Shown one piece after another: positions 7,932 to 16,073 of a stretch of DNA of 64,000 bases (positions are counted from its first letter, which is position 1; each line of letters opens with the position of its first letter). Origin of the DNA: DATATB01 sp036268995. GTDB lineage: Bacteria > Planctomycetota > Planctomycetia > Pirellulales > PNKZ01. The notes under the pieces are model-generated. The model did no database searches, had not been told where the DNA came from, and saw only the letters and a list, made by a program, of their open reading frames with translations. The translations under genes were made by a program, and so were the position numbers. Where the stretch lies: NCBI GenBank assembly GCA_036268995.1, contig DATATB010000095.1:5876-69875 (forward strand), given 5' to 3'.

Positions 7932-7985
7932 GTCCGTTGTCCGTTGTCAGTTGCGACGGACAACGGACAACGGACAACGGACAAC
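7932..7985. repeat. Inverted period-7 array (GTCCGTT type)
   Basis: Left side GTCCGTT, GTCCGTT, GTCAGTT (7932-7952), a spacer GCGAC, then four perfect copies of GGACAAC (7958-7985). The two sides are inverted. It lies 25 bases beyond the 3' end of apbC and downstream of the hairpin at 7874. It has the same design as the GTGAAAA arrays in the nuo operon. Confidence 0.85.
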
Positions 7986-8009
7986 TAATATCCGGCCGCG
8001 GCCCAAATT

Positions 8010-9086
8010 TCAGAGCACCGACAGGCTCGGCAAGGGCGGGTTCTCACGCCGGCTGTGGGCCAGGTTGCGCACGAGATTGTGCACGATCGCATTTAAATAG
8101 GGTGCGGCTTGCGGGTCATTAAAATTGCCGGCTAGCCGACCTTCGTCGCCGTTGATGCGCACCTGGATGCTGATCGGCACTTCACCCAGGAACGGTACTT
8201 CCAGCTCGGCCGCGCGGCGCTTCGCTCCGCCGCTGCCAAAAATGTCGTAACGCTTGCCGCAGCCCGGGCAGACGAACGAGCTCATGTTCTCGACCATGCC
8301 CAGCACCGGGATCTGCACTTTGCGAAACATGGCGATGGCTTTGACCGCATCCAATAGCGCGACGTCCTGCGGCGTACAGACGACAACCGCGCCGGAGAGC
8401 GGCAACAATTGCGAAAGTGTCAAGGCAATGTCACCCGTGCCCGGCGGCATGTCGATGATCAAGTAATCGAGGTCGCCCCAGATCGTGTCGCGCAAAAATT
8501 GCGTGATCGCTCCGTGCAGCATCGGCCCGCGCCAGACGACCGCTTCGCCCGGCGGAACGAAGAAGCCCATCGACATGAGCTTGAGGCCGGCGGCTTCGAC
8601 CGGAAGGATGCGTTTGCCTTCGGCCTCGGCGCGCTGGTTGGCTCCCAGCAGGTGCGGGATGCTGGGACCATACACGTCGGCATCCATCAGGCCGACGCGG
8701 CTGCCAGCCTCTTTGAGACCGAAAGCCAGCGAAGCGGCGATCGTGCTCTTGCCGACGCCGCCTTTGCCGGAGCCGACGGCAATCACGCTCTTGGCCGAGA
8801 GTCCGATCTCGCCCAGCTTTTCTACCGGCCGCTCGTGTATGGCCGGCAGCACTTGGATGTCGCGAAGTTGTTTGAAGCGCTCGGCGAGCACCTGGCGGCA
8901 CTGCTCGCGGACTTCGTCGGCCAAGGGCGCCGAGTGCGTCGAAAGCGCCAGCACCAGCGACAGCCGGTCGCCCTCGATGCGCACGCCGTGCACCTGGCCC
9001 TGCTGCGTCACGCTGCGGCCCGTCTCGGGATCCAGAAACGACTCGAGCGCGGACATCACCGCTTGCTCGCTTACGCTATCGGCCAT
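8010..9086 (-). CDS. apbC: Mrp/NBP35 (ApbC) family iron-sulfur cluster carrier ATPase
   Basis: A 358-residue cytoplasmic ATPase that assembles or carries [4Fe-4S] clusters. An N-terminal MIP18/DUF59-like domain (about 1-90) is followed by the deviant Walker A GSGKGGVGKST (105-115), DADVYGPSIPHLLG near 136, LIIDMPPGTGD near 210, and the cluster-binding CPGC (C273, C276). ATG 9086 is supported by GGGAGAG about nine bases upstream; the open frame extends further but without homology. The upstream receiver-like gene ends two bases before this start, so the two are cotranscribed. Confidence 0.92.
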   Translation of the reverse strand: MADSVSEQAVMSALESFLDPETGRSVTQQGQVHGVRIEGDRLSLVLALSTHSAPLADEVREQCRQVLAERFKQLRDIQVLPAIHERPVEKLGEIGLSAKSVIAVGSGKGGVGKSTIAASLAFGLKEAGSRVGLMDADVYGPSIPHLLGANQRAEAEGKRILPVEAAGLKLMSMGFFVPPGEAVVWRGPMLHGAITQFLRDTIWGDLDYLIIDMPPGTGDIALTLSQLLPLSGAVVVCTPQDVALLDAVKAIAMFRKVQIPVLGMVENMSSFVCPGCGKRYDIFGSGGAKRRAAELEVPFLGEVPISIQVRINGDEGRLAGNFNDPQAAPYLNAIVHNLVRNLAHSRRENPPLPSLSVL

Positions 9087-9088
9087 GC

Positions 9089-9559
9089 TTAATTCTCTCC
9101 CATATGAGTTCCGGCCTTGGCGGTGGCCGCCGATTTCCACGGCAATCGCCGCCAAATTTGTTGTCGCAGGCTTTCTTCCGGCAGCGGCTGGCTGGCCAGG
9201 TAGCGGCCGACGACGTCAACCAGCGGCGCGAGCCGCCGGGGTGAATCGATAAAATGAATTGCTCCCAACTCACGGGCCAGCAGCTCGTAGACCTCGTTTC
9301 CGCGCTGGGCCAGCACGGCGGCGCGAGCGTCCGGGTAGTCGCACGCGAGCCGATCCAGGAATTCGAGCACGGCCACCGCGCTGTCGCCTGTCAGTTCCAC
9401 GAGCACAAAACCGGCCCGCGCGTCGGCGAGCACCTGGCGGCAAGCGTCCAGGCTGCGTGCTTCGCGCAGCCGAATGTCCCAGTGCGAGGCCCGGGCTGCC
9501 CGGCGCCAGGCGGCGGCCCACTGGCCGGACTGCTCGCAGATGATCAATTCCGGCTGCAT
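9089..9559 (-). CDS. Hypothetical protein, degenerate receiver-like fold
   Basis: A 156-residue protein. The middle part alternates hydrophobic strands and helices (GFVLVEL, RAAVLAQRGN, GAIHFIDSPRRLAPLVDVVGRYL) in the manner of a CheY-like receiver, but I see no acidic pocket or phosphorylatable Asp in the expected place. The C-terminal 35 residues are Trp/Arg/Lys-containing. It ends two bases before apbC and is translated in the same direction, suggesting a joint transcript. The receiver assignment is an inference from pattern only. No clear Shine-Dalgarno precedes ATG 9559. Confidence 0.6.
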   Translation of the reverse strand: MQPELIICEQSGQWAAAWRRAARASHWDIRLREARSLDACRQVLADARAGFVLVELTGDSAVAVLEFLDRLACDYPDARAAVLAQRGNEVYELLARELGAIHFIDSPRRLAPLVDVVGRYLASQPLPEESLRQQIWRRLPWKSAATAKAGTHMGEN

Positions 9560-9650
9560 GGGTTAGTGAATACACGGGTGCAAAAAAGAAGAGCGTCTCG
9601 CTGGCGTGCGCTTGCATCATAGTTGTCGCTCCGGCAGGCTTTCAACCCGG

Positions 9651-9745
9651 GAGGGCAAGGCTCCGGCAGGGAGGGCGAGGCTCCTGCCGAGCCGGCGCTC
9701 GCAATCGACCTGGCGCCGGAAGCTCGGCGGGAGCCTCGCCCTCCC
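9651..9745. repeat. Intergenic palindromic repeat, family C, copy 2
   Basis: Arms 9669-9693 and 9722-9745 repeat the sequence of the 1063-1139 element. An extra partial left arm precedes it at 9651-9670. It lies between divergent genes (9559 minus and 9864 plus). Confidence 0.82.
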
Positions 9746-9863
9746 ATTGGTGGCTGCGCGGCAGTTGCCTGCCGGCGTGCTGGCCACGTACATTACAGAG
9801 GCACTTCAAGCGGGGACTTGAGACCCTGCCTCAAAGCTCGAACAACCCAGCGGAAACCTCGCC

Positions 9864-11180
9864 ATGCTTCGCCCGATCCCGTTTGCGCTTGCGTGCCTGC
9901 TGCTGTGCAACCAAACCGCTCGCGGCGACGATTGGCCGCAGTGGCTGGGACTTAAGCGCGATAGTCTGTGGCGCGAGAGTGGCACCATCACGAAGTTTCC
10001 CTCCGGCGGAGCGAAGATTCTGTGGCGCTCGAGCGTGGCCGGCGGTTATGCCGGGCCGGCCGTGGCAGCCGGCCGGGTGTTTGTCACCGATTACGTGCGC
10101 GAGGAGGGCGAAGCCGCCAATGATCCCAATGCCCGGACCAAGCTGCGCGGCAAGGAACGCGTGCTGTGCTTCGACGCGGCCAGCGGCCAGCAACTTTGGA
10201 AGCACGAGTACGACTGCCCCTATTCGATCAGCTACCCGTCCGGGCCGCGCGCCACGCCAGCTGTAGAAGGCGGCCGGGTGTACTCGCTGGGGGCCGAAGG
10301 CAACTTGTTGTGCCTGGACGCCAGCGACGGCCGGCTGATCTGGCAGCGTGACTTGAAACGCGACTTCCAGGCGCCGACGCCGGTCTGGGGCTTCTGCTCG
10401 CACCCGCTGGTGGATGGCGACTCGCTGTTTCTGCTCTGTGGCGGGCCGGAGAGTATCGTCATCGCCTTGGACAAGCACAGCGGCAAAGACATCTGGCACG
10501 CACTGTCGGCCGCCGATGCCGGCTATTGCCCGCCTATGCTGATCGAAGCTGGCGGCCGGCGGCAACTCATCGCCTGGGATCCGCTGACCATCAACGGCTT
10601 GGACCCCGCCACGGGCAAGGTCTTTTGGTCGGTCAAGCTCGAACCTGACTACGGCATGTCGATCGTCGCCCCGCGGCAGTCGGGCTCGTACTTGTTTGCC
10701 GGCGGAGTGAAAGGCAAGGGCGTCTGCCTGCGGCTGGATGCCGACAAGCCGGAGGTGCACGAACTGTGGCGAACTTCGAGCGATCGCGGCGTGGGTCCGG
10801 TCGATAGCCCGGTGGTGCCGGTCGGCGACGTGATGTATGCCGTGGATCGCGAGGGTGAACTGAGGGCCGTCGAATTGCCTACCGGGCGGCGCTTGTGGCA
10901 AACCTACGCAGCCACCACCGGCGACCGCCGTGCCAATTCGGCCAGCGCCTTCATGGTCCGCAACGGCGACCATTTCTACATTATGAACGACCAGGGCGAA
11001 TTGATCATCGCCCGGCTCTCGCCGGAAAAGTACGAGGAGCTGGATCGGGCCAAGATTCTCGAGCCCACGAACGAGGCCTTCGGCCGCAACGTGGTTTGGA
11101 GCCATCCGGCGTTTTCCGGCCGCCGGATGTTTGCCCGCAACGACAAGGAGCTGGTCTGCGTCTCGCTCGCAGCGGAATAA
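9864..11180 (+). CDS. Secreted PQQ-like beta-propeller protein
   Basis: A 438-residue protein with an N-terminal signal peptide (hydrophobic 6-16, cleavage likely after ARG at about 20), followed by DDWPQWLG, the usual start of planctomycete PQQ-like propellers. Repeats carrying blade motifs such as VLCFDAASGQQLWKHEY, LLCLDASDGRLIWQRDL and VIALDKHSGKDIWHAL recur at about 45-residue steps, giving seven or eight blades. No enzymatic residues can be assigned; many such proteins are structural or bind partners in the periplasm. It converges on the HEAT-repeat gene with four bases between stops. Confidence 0.87.
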   Translation: MLRPIPFALACLLLCNQTARGDDWPQWLGLKRDSLWRESGTITKFPSGGAKILWRSSVAGGYAGPAVAAGRVFVTDYVREEGEAANDPNARTKLRGKERVLCFDAASGQQLWKHEYDCPYSISYPSGPRATPAVEGGRVYSLGAEGNLLCLDASDGRLIWQRDLKRDFQAPTPVWGFCSHPLVDGDSLFLLCGGPESIVIALDKHSGKDIWHALSAADAGYCPPMLIEAGGRRQLIAWDPLTINGLDPATGKVFWSVKLEPDYGMSIVAPRQSGSYLFAGGVKGKGVCLRLDADKPEVHELWRTSSDRGVGPVDSPVVPVGDVMYAVDREGELRAVELPTGRRLWQTYAATTGDRRANSASAFMVRNGDHFYIMNDQGELIIARLSPEKYEELDRAKILEPTNEAFGRNVVWSHPAFSGRRMFARNDKELVCVSLAAE

Positions 11181-11184
11181 AGGC

Positions 11185-12072
11185 TTACGCGTCCTTGCTC
11201 AACACGATCAGCGATTGTGCCGCGCGGACGCGGACGTCGACCGCCGGATCGTCCAGCAGGTGTACCAAAGGCTCGGCCAGATCGACGGCGTGGCAATAGC
11301 CGGCCATTTCGGCCGCGTACGTCCGCAGTTCGGGGTTGGCGTCGCTCAGGTAGGCGGCCAGTGCCTTGCGGCCTTGCGCATCGCCTAAGGCCGCCAAAGC
11401 GATCAGCTCGTAAGCCTTGGCCGTCGGCTCGGTTTCGCGCGCGGCGGCGGCGGACAGCGCGGGCAAATCGCGCGCGTCCCCCAAGCGAGCCAGCAGCCAG
11501 GCGCATACTTGCCGTACCTCGCCGCGGTTGTCGGTCAATTCCGAGCGGATGAGCCCCACGGCGCCGGCATCGCCCGAGCGAGCCAGCGCGGCGGCGGCCA
11601 TCAGTTGCAGCTTGGGATTTTCCGTCTGCTGAAACGCTCGGCGCAACAGCGCCAGGTCGCCCAACTGCGCGATCTTGTAGAGGCTCTCGGCCGCATGCGT
11701 GTGGCCGTAGGTATCCTTCTTTCCCAGCACGGTTACGAGCACCGAGATTCGCGACAGGCGGTCGGCCCGAACCAACTCGCGGGCCAGGCCGCAGCGGCGT
11801 TGGTCGTCGCGCTCGGTCGCCAGACGGGGTTCGAGCGCCGAGCGGACGTCAGCCTGGTGGCCGGCCAAGGTCAACGCCTCGGCCGCGTGCATGGCCGGCC
11901 AGAAGTCGTCGCCCACGAGCGCCGTGCGAAGCTGCGTCAAACACTTGGCCTGCACTCCGGCAGGCAGCCGATATTTCATGTCCGCTCCCCAACAAAACGT
12001 GGCAGGCCACAATAAGGCCCACAGACAAAGCACCCGACGATTAAGGATCGAGCGAAAAACCATCAGCGGCAT
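11185..12072 (-). CDS. Exported HEAT-repeat protein
   Basis: A 295-residue protein. The N-terminus (MPLMVFRSILNRRVLCLWAL to about residue 30) is a signal peptide, then helical repeats follow: AAEALTLAGH, AAESLYKIAQLGD, AAAALARSGDAGAVGLIRSEL, VCAWLLARLGDARDLPAL, YELIALAALGDAQGRKALAAYL, AAEMAGYCHAVDLAEPLVHLL, AAQSLIVL. These are HEAT/Armadillo-type repeats for protein binding. It lies 33 bases downstream of the DUF1501 gene on the same strand and may form a transcript with it and the two genes before. Confidence 0.8.
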   Translation of the reverse strand: MPLMVFRSILNRRVLCLWALLWPATFCWGADMKYRLPAGVQAKCLTQLRTALVGDDFWPAMHAAEALTLAGHQADVRSALEPRLATERDDQRRCGLARELVRADRLSRISVLVTVLGKKDTYGHTHAAESLYKIAQLGDLALLRRAFQQTENPKLQLMAAAALARSGDAGAVGLIRSELTDNRGEVRQVCAWLLARLGDARDLPALSAAAARETEPTAKAYELIALAALGDAQGRKALAAYLSDANPELRTYAAEMAGYCHAVDLAEPLVHLLDDPAVDVRVRAAQSLIVLSKDA

Positions 12073-12105
12073 GAATCACCTTCCAGCGGCCGTGACCGCG
12101 TAAGC

Positions 12106-13476
12106 TTATCCGATGAGCGCCGGCTGGGCGTTGCCGGTGGGCACCAGCCGATGTGGCCGGCCGAGTTGGTCGTGCAGAAGCGTGTCGGGCGGGATCCCCA
12201 GTTGCTGGTACAGCGTAGCCAAAAGTTCGGCCGGAGTCAGCGCGTCGCGGGCGGGAAAAGCCCCGCTGCGATCGCTGGCGCCGTGTACGTAGCCGCGCTT
12301 GAATCCTCCGCCCGCCATCAGCACGCTATAGCAGTAATTCCAATGATCGCGGCCGGCCGCGGCATTGACCTTCGGCGACCGGCCGAAATCGCCCAGCACC
12401 GCGACGATGGTCCGCTCGAGCAGCCCGCGCTCGTGCAGATCGTCCAGCAGCGCGGAGCAGGCGTGATCGAATTGCGGCAGCAGCGTGTCGCGGAGCTTGA
12501 CGAAATTGCCGCCGTGCGTGTCCCACGTGGCATTGGCATCCGGCGCCCATGAGACGGTCACGGCGCGCGTGCCGGCTTCGATCATCCGCCGGGCCAGCAG
12601 CACGCTTTGACCATAAATATTGCGGCCATAGGCAGCACGCGTGGCCGGCGGCTCCTGGTCGATGGCCAAGGCCTGGCGCGCGGCCGACGAAGCCAGCAGG
12701 TTGAGCGCCGAACGCTGGAACTCGTCCATCGCACCCAGCGACTGCTCGCCCAGCGGACCAGCGAACCAGCGGTCCACGTTTTCCAGCAAGCGGCGCCGAT
12801 CCGAGAGTCGCAACTGCGAAACGTCCGACGAGAGCGTCAACTCGGGCACGCGGAAGTCGGGCTCGTCGGGGTTTTGGAGAATGAACAGCGGATCGCAGCC
12901 GTGCCCCAGCAATCCGCCAAAAAAACCCGGCTGCGGCGGGCCGGTGCGCCCTTCTTTGGTCATGTACGGCAGCACGACGTGTGGCACGCGATCGGCCGCT
13001 GCGGGACGAAAGAACGCCAGCGCGGCGCCAGGCGATGGATGATCCTGCGGGCTGCTGCCGGTAATTCGAGTTCCGTCGCCGCGGTCGTGCCCGGTCAGGC
13101 TGGTGTAAACCGCCTCGGCGTGTGAGTTGTTCACGCTGTGATGCATCGAGCGCACGAGCGTCGTGCGGTGCATCTGCCGGGCCAGCAGGGGCAAGTGCTC
13201 GCAGACCTGCGTCCCGGCGAGCGAACTGTCGATCGGACGAAACTCGCCGCGAATGCCGGCCGGCGCCGCGGGCTTCATGTCCCACATATCCAAGTGGCTG
13301 GGGCCGCCATTGAGATGAATGACGATGCAGGCATCGGCCTGGGGCGCGAGCCCAGCGGCTGCTGCCAGCCGGCGACCTCCCAAGAGTTGGGCCAGCGTCA
13401 GGCCTGCCAAGCCGCTGGTGACGCGAAGCATCTGCCGTCGCGTGCAGCCGCGGCCGTTTGCAGATAGACTTGTCAT
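12106..13476 (-). CDS. DUF1501 family protein, Tat-exported
   Basis: A 456-residue protein. A twin-arginine signal CTRRQMLRV (RR at 13-14) precedes a hydrophobic stretch and Ala-rich cleavage region. The core is the alkaline-phosphatase-like DUF1501 fold with IVIHLNGGPSHLDMWDMKP near 52, VRSMHHSVNNSHAEA, and the C-terminal metal-site motif LGDFGRSPKVN. DUF1501 proteins are abundant in planctomycetes, usually next to DUF1549/DUF1553 proteins, and are thought to act in extracellular degradation of complex substrates; activity is unproven. The order amidohydrolase, DUF1501, HEAT on the minus strand suggests a transcription unit. Confidence 0.88.
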   Translation of the reverse strand: MTSLSANGRGCTRRQMLRVTSGLAGLTLAQLLGGRRLAAAAGLAPQADACIVIHLNGGPSHLDMWDMKPAAPAGIRGEFRPIDSSLAGTQVCEHLPLLARQMHRTTLVRSMHHSVNNSHAEAVYTSLTGHDRGDGTRITGSSPQDHPSPGAALAFFRPAAADRVPHVVLPYMTKEGRTGPPQPGFFGGLLGHGCDPLFILQNPDEPDFRVPELTLSSDVSQLRLSDRRRLLENVDRWFAGPLGEQSLGAMDEFQRSALNLLASSAARQALAIDQEPPATRAAYGRNIYGQSVLLARRMIEAGTRAVTVSWAPDANATWDTHGGNFVKLRDTLLPQFDHACSALLDDLHERGLLERTIVAVLGDFGRSPKVNAAAGRDHWNYCYSVLMAGGGFKRGYVHGASDRSGAFPARDALTPAELLATLYQQLGIPPDTLLHDQLGRPHRLVPTGNAQPALIG

Positions 13477-13481
13477 TCACA

Positions 13482-13523
13482 ACCCCAATCCCTCTCCCTT
13501 TGGGAGAGGTTAGGTGAGGGTGG
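13482..13523. repeat. Small intergenic hairpin repeat, family F
   Basis: CCTCTCCC (13491-13498), loop TTT, GGGAGAGG (13502-13509), with flanking CCCCAATC and TTAGGTGAGGG. The same word set, CCCTCACCC ... CCCTCTCCC, is widespread in bacterial intergenic regions; a variant lies at 61118-61160. It lies between the amidohydrolase and DUF1501 genes of the same strand. Confidence 0.6.
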
Positions 13524-13545
13524 TCCTTGGTTCCGGGCACCTACT

Positions 13546-14505
13546 TTAAGTCGGGCGCGGCACCCATTTATAGGCCTTGGCGGCATTGAGGCTCAAGAAC
13601 TTTTTCAGGGCATCGGCCCCCCGCTGGCGAAAGTATTCGACCGCAATCCGCTGGACGGTGGGATACGTCGCAAAGCGCCGCGACACCGGCCAGTTGCTGC
13701 CGTAAATCAGCCGATCGGCACCGAATGCGTTCCAGGCCACGTCCAGCACGGGACGGTAATAGTCGACGCTCTCGGGCACGGCCGCTGCGCGCGGTTGCAC
13801 CTTCTCCACAAGCGCCGAGACTTTGCAGAATACGTTGGGGCACGCGCCGACCGCTGCCATGCCATTCTGCCACTCGCGCGGCGGAGCCTTGCCGTCGATC
13901 GGCGTGTTGGCGAGATGATTGACAACTACGCGCAACCAAGGAAACCGGCGGGCGACCGAAAGCACGGTCGGCAGCATGTCCGGTCCGCCGTTGACGTCCA
14001 GTTCCAGATCGTGATCGGCCAGCCGCTTGAGGTCGTTCGCGAGCGACGACGGGTCGGCTGAGGCGAGCCGCTTGCCATTAACGCGAATGCCGCGAAACAA
14101 CCGATGTTTGGCAAAACGCTCGAGCTGGCCGGCGAACGACGGCGTGGCGGGTTCGAGATGGCCGACGATGCCGACAATCAGCGTCTCGCGATCGGCCAGG
14201 TCCAAGAGCCATTGGTTGTCTTCCAGCCAAGGGCTGGCTTCGACGACAATCGTGCCTTGCACGGCCGGGCCGGCCGCACGGCGAAAATCGGCCGGCAGCG
14301 TTTTTCGAAAGAGGACCGGATCATTCTTATTTGGCCAGGGCACGCCCTCCGGCCGCGTCGGATCGTAGAAATGCACGTGCGCATCGATGATCGGCGGCAG
14401 GGGCGACTCCGGAACCTCGGCCGATGCGGGCTGAGTACTCAGCGTCGCGGTGGCTGCCGCCAGGCTGCATCCGAGAAACCCGCGCCGCGTTTGCTTTGCC
14501 GGCAT
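13546..14505 (-). CDS. Tat-exported amidohydrolase (COG3618-like)
   Basis: A 319-residue metal-dependent hydrolase. TRRGFLGCSL near residue 6 is a Tat signal. The TIM-barrel begins with IIDAHVHFYDP (metal His pair HVH near 41-43), with ASPWLEDN, VVNHLANTP (His near 205) and IYGSNWPVS near 280, in the pattern of lactone or 2-pyrone-4,6-dicarboxylate-type hydrolases. Substrate unknown. It sits between a Gfo/Idh oxidoreductase and a DUF1501 gene on one strand, so it may belong to a small catabolic unit for a sugar derivative. Confidence 0.85.
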   Translation of the reverse strand: MPAKQTRRGFLGCSLAAATATLSTQPASAEVPESPLPPIIDAHVHFYDPTRPEGVPWPNKNDPVLFRKTLPADFRRAAGPAVQGTIVVEASPWLEDNQWLLDLADRETLIVGIVGHLEPATPSFAGQLERFAKHRLFRGIRVNGKRLASADPSSLANDLKRLADHDLELDVNGGPDMLPTVLSVARRFPWLRVVVNHLANTPIDGKAPPREWQNGMAAVGACPNVFCKVSALVEKVQPRAAAVPESVDYYRPVLDVAWNAFGADRLIYGSNWPVSRRFATYPTVQRIAVEYFRQRGADALKKFLSLNAAKAYKWVPRPT

Positions 14506-14537
14506 GCGACCACCTCACTACGTGCGAAAGAAACGGT

Positions 14538-15809
14538 TCAGCGTTGCTGCAAGACTGAGCCGAAGCGCGCGGGGTCGGGCATTTCCTGCCGTGTGAATTC
14601 GCGCTCGGCATACTCGGAGATATCGACGAAGGCCGACTGCTTTTCGCTCGATTCGTAACCGGCCATTAGCACGGCCATCGTATCCCAGGCCAGCAGCGCA
14701 CCCGATTGCGGCCAGCGGTCGGCTTCCAGCACGCAGTCCAGGGCGTCGCTCAATTCGCTCACGTAGCCGTGGGCCACGAACTGGTTGGCCCGGGGAAAAC
14801 TCGTGCCCTCGGCCGTTGGCAGTTTCTCGCGCATCAGCAGCCGACCGGCGTCGCTGCCCCGCGGCAGAAACAACTCGTGCTCGTTGTTGGGATTGATGCG
14901 TACGTCGTATTGGGCAAAGTCCGTGATCACCGATAGTTCGTTGCGAATGCCGCTGATGCTCAAGTCGTGGCCCAGCACTTCGGCGACCGTCTGATCGTCG
15001 AACACCACGGTGATCCGGCCGAAGTCATCGACATTTTGCATGACGCGGAAGTGCTCGCCACTCTCGGGCGGCTGGTGCTTGAGCACTTGCAAGGCCACGG
15101 CCGAAACGCGCACGGGCCGGATCGGCCGGCCATCGCGCAGGATGCCCTCGACCTGCTTCAAGTACAAGCATGGGCCGAGCGGATGGCAGGCCTTGTTGAA
15201 CAGGGCCCCGCCGCCGGAGCGCTCGGGCGTATCGTAAGCCGGGGCATGCGAGCCCTGGTGAGCGCACACGCCGCGCTGATACAGAATTTTGCCTTTGCCC
15301 CGCGTCCGGGCTTCGAGAAGAAGCTGCACAATGGCCTTCACGCCGTCGACATAGACAAAATCTTCGGCATACAGCAGTTTGCTGCCGGCGCGGCGCACCT
15401 GGTCGAGCACTTCGGCCAGATATTCCATCGACTCGTGCTTGCGAGTGCCGGCGTCGGCGGATCGGCTGTCGCGATAGCCGGGCCAGATGACCGGCGGCTT
15501 TTCCAGCACGATCACGCGCACGCCCGCCGCGGCGGCCTCGATGGTGTATCGGCCATGCGCGTCGTTGGCGCAGACAATGTTGTCGATATCCGGCCGCACC
15601 TCGGCCAGCATGCCGGCATGATCGGCGAACGCGGCGGCCACGCCGTGGTTGGCGGCGAACCGTTCGGCATTGGCCCGCTGGCCCGAGGTCACGCCGGCCA
15701 GCACGATCCGTACGCCGCTCTTGTGCGGCACCAGCGCATAACTGCGGGCCGTGTAGTCGGCGGCGAACCCCGTGCCGTTGATCGTAACCTGGATCGTGCG
15801 ATCGAGCAT
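14538..15809 (-). CDS. Gfo/Idh/MocA family oxidoreductase
   Basis: A 423-residue NAD(P)-binding protein. It starts MLDRTIQVTINGTGFAADYT with a GTGFAA glycine motif, then DIDNIVCANDAHG and VIVLEKPPVIWPG, the catalytic EKP Lys. The C-terminal domain includes GGGALFNKACHPLGPCLYLKQVEG. The start at ATG 15809 is chosen because residues upstream in the open frame are unlike the family. The substrate is unknown. It is probably the first gene of the minus-strand group with the amidohydrolase (33 bases between). It is divergent from the DUF1501 gene at 16074. Confidence 0.85.
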   Translation of the reverse strand: MLDRTIQVTINGTGFAADYTARSYALVPHKSGVRIVLAGVTSGQRANAERFAANHGVAAAFADHAGMLAEVRPDIDNIVCANDAHGRYTIEAAAAGVRVIVLEKPPVIWPGYRDSRSADAGTRKHESMEYLAEVLDQVRRAGSKLLYAEDFVYVDGVKAIVQLLLEARTRGKGKILYQRGVCAHQGSHAPAYDTPERSGGGALFNKACHPLGPCLYLKQVEGILRDGRPIRPVRVSAVALQVLKHQPPESGEHFRVMQNVDDFGRITVVFDDQTVAEVLGHDLSISGIRNELSVITDFAQYDVRINPNNEHELFLPRGSDAGRLLMREKLPTAEGTSFPRANQFVAHGYVSELSDALDCVLEADRWPQSGALLAWDTMAVLMAGYESSEKQSAFVDISEYAEREFTRQEMPDPARFGSVLQQR

Positions 15810-16073
15810 GATGCCCAGGTTATACAACAAGCAGCATGGCCGCAGTAAAAAAGCGTGCCCGGCCGCTGGCACGCACAGCGCGGAGCAGAACACCCCTAAT
15901 AAAAGATTGACACCGATCCCCCGCAGGGGTAGTTTGCGCTCACGCTGGCCCCACTGGCCTGCGCTGTGGACCTCCCGTTTGGTCTTTGCCTGCCAGGATT
16001 TCCTACCCGAATTTTTTGCCTGGGCGTCTGCAATCGGACCCGCCCGGGCATGCACCACGCCGGAGCCCAGGGA

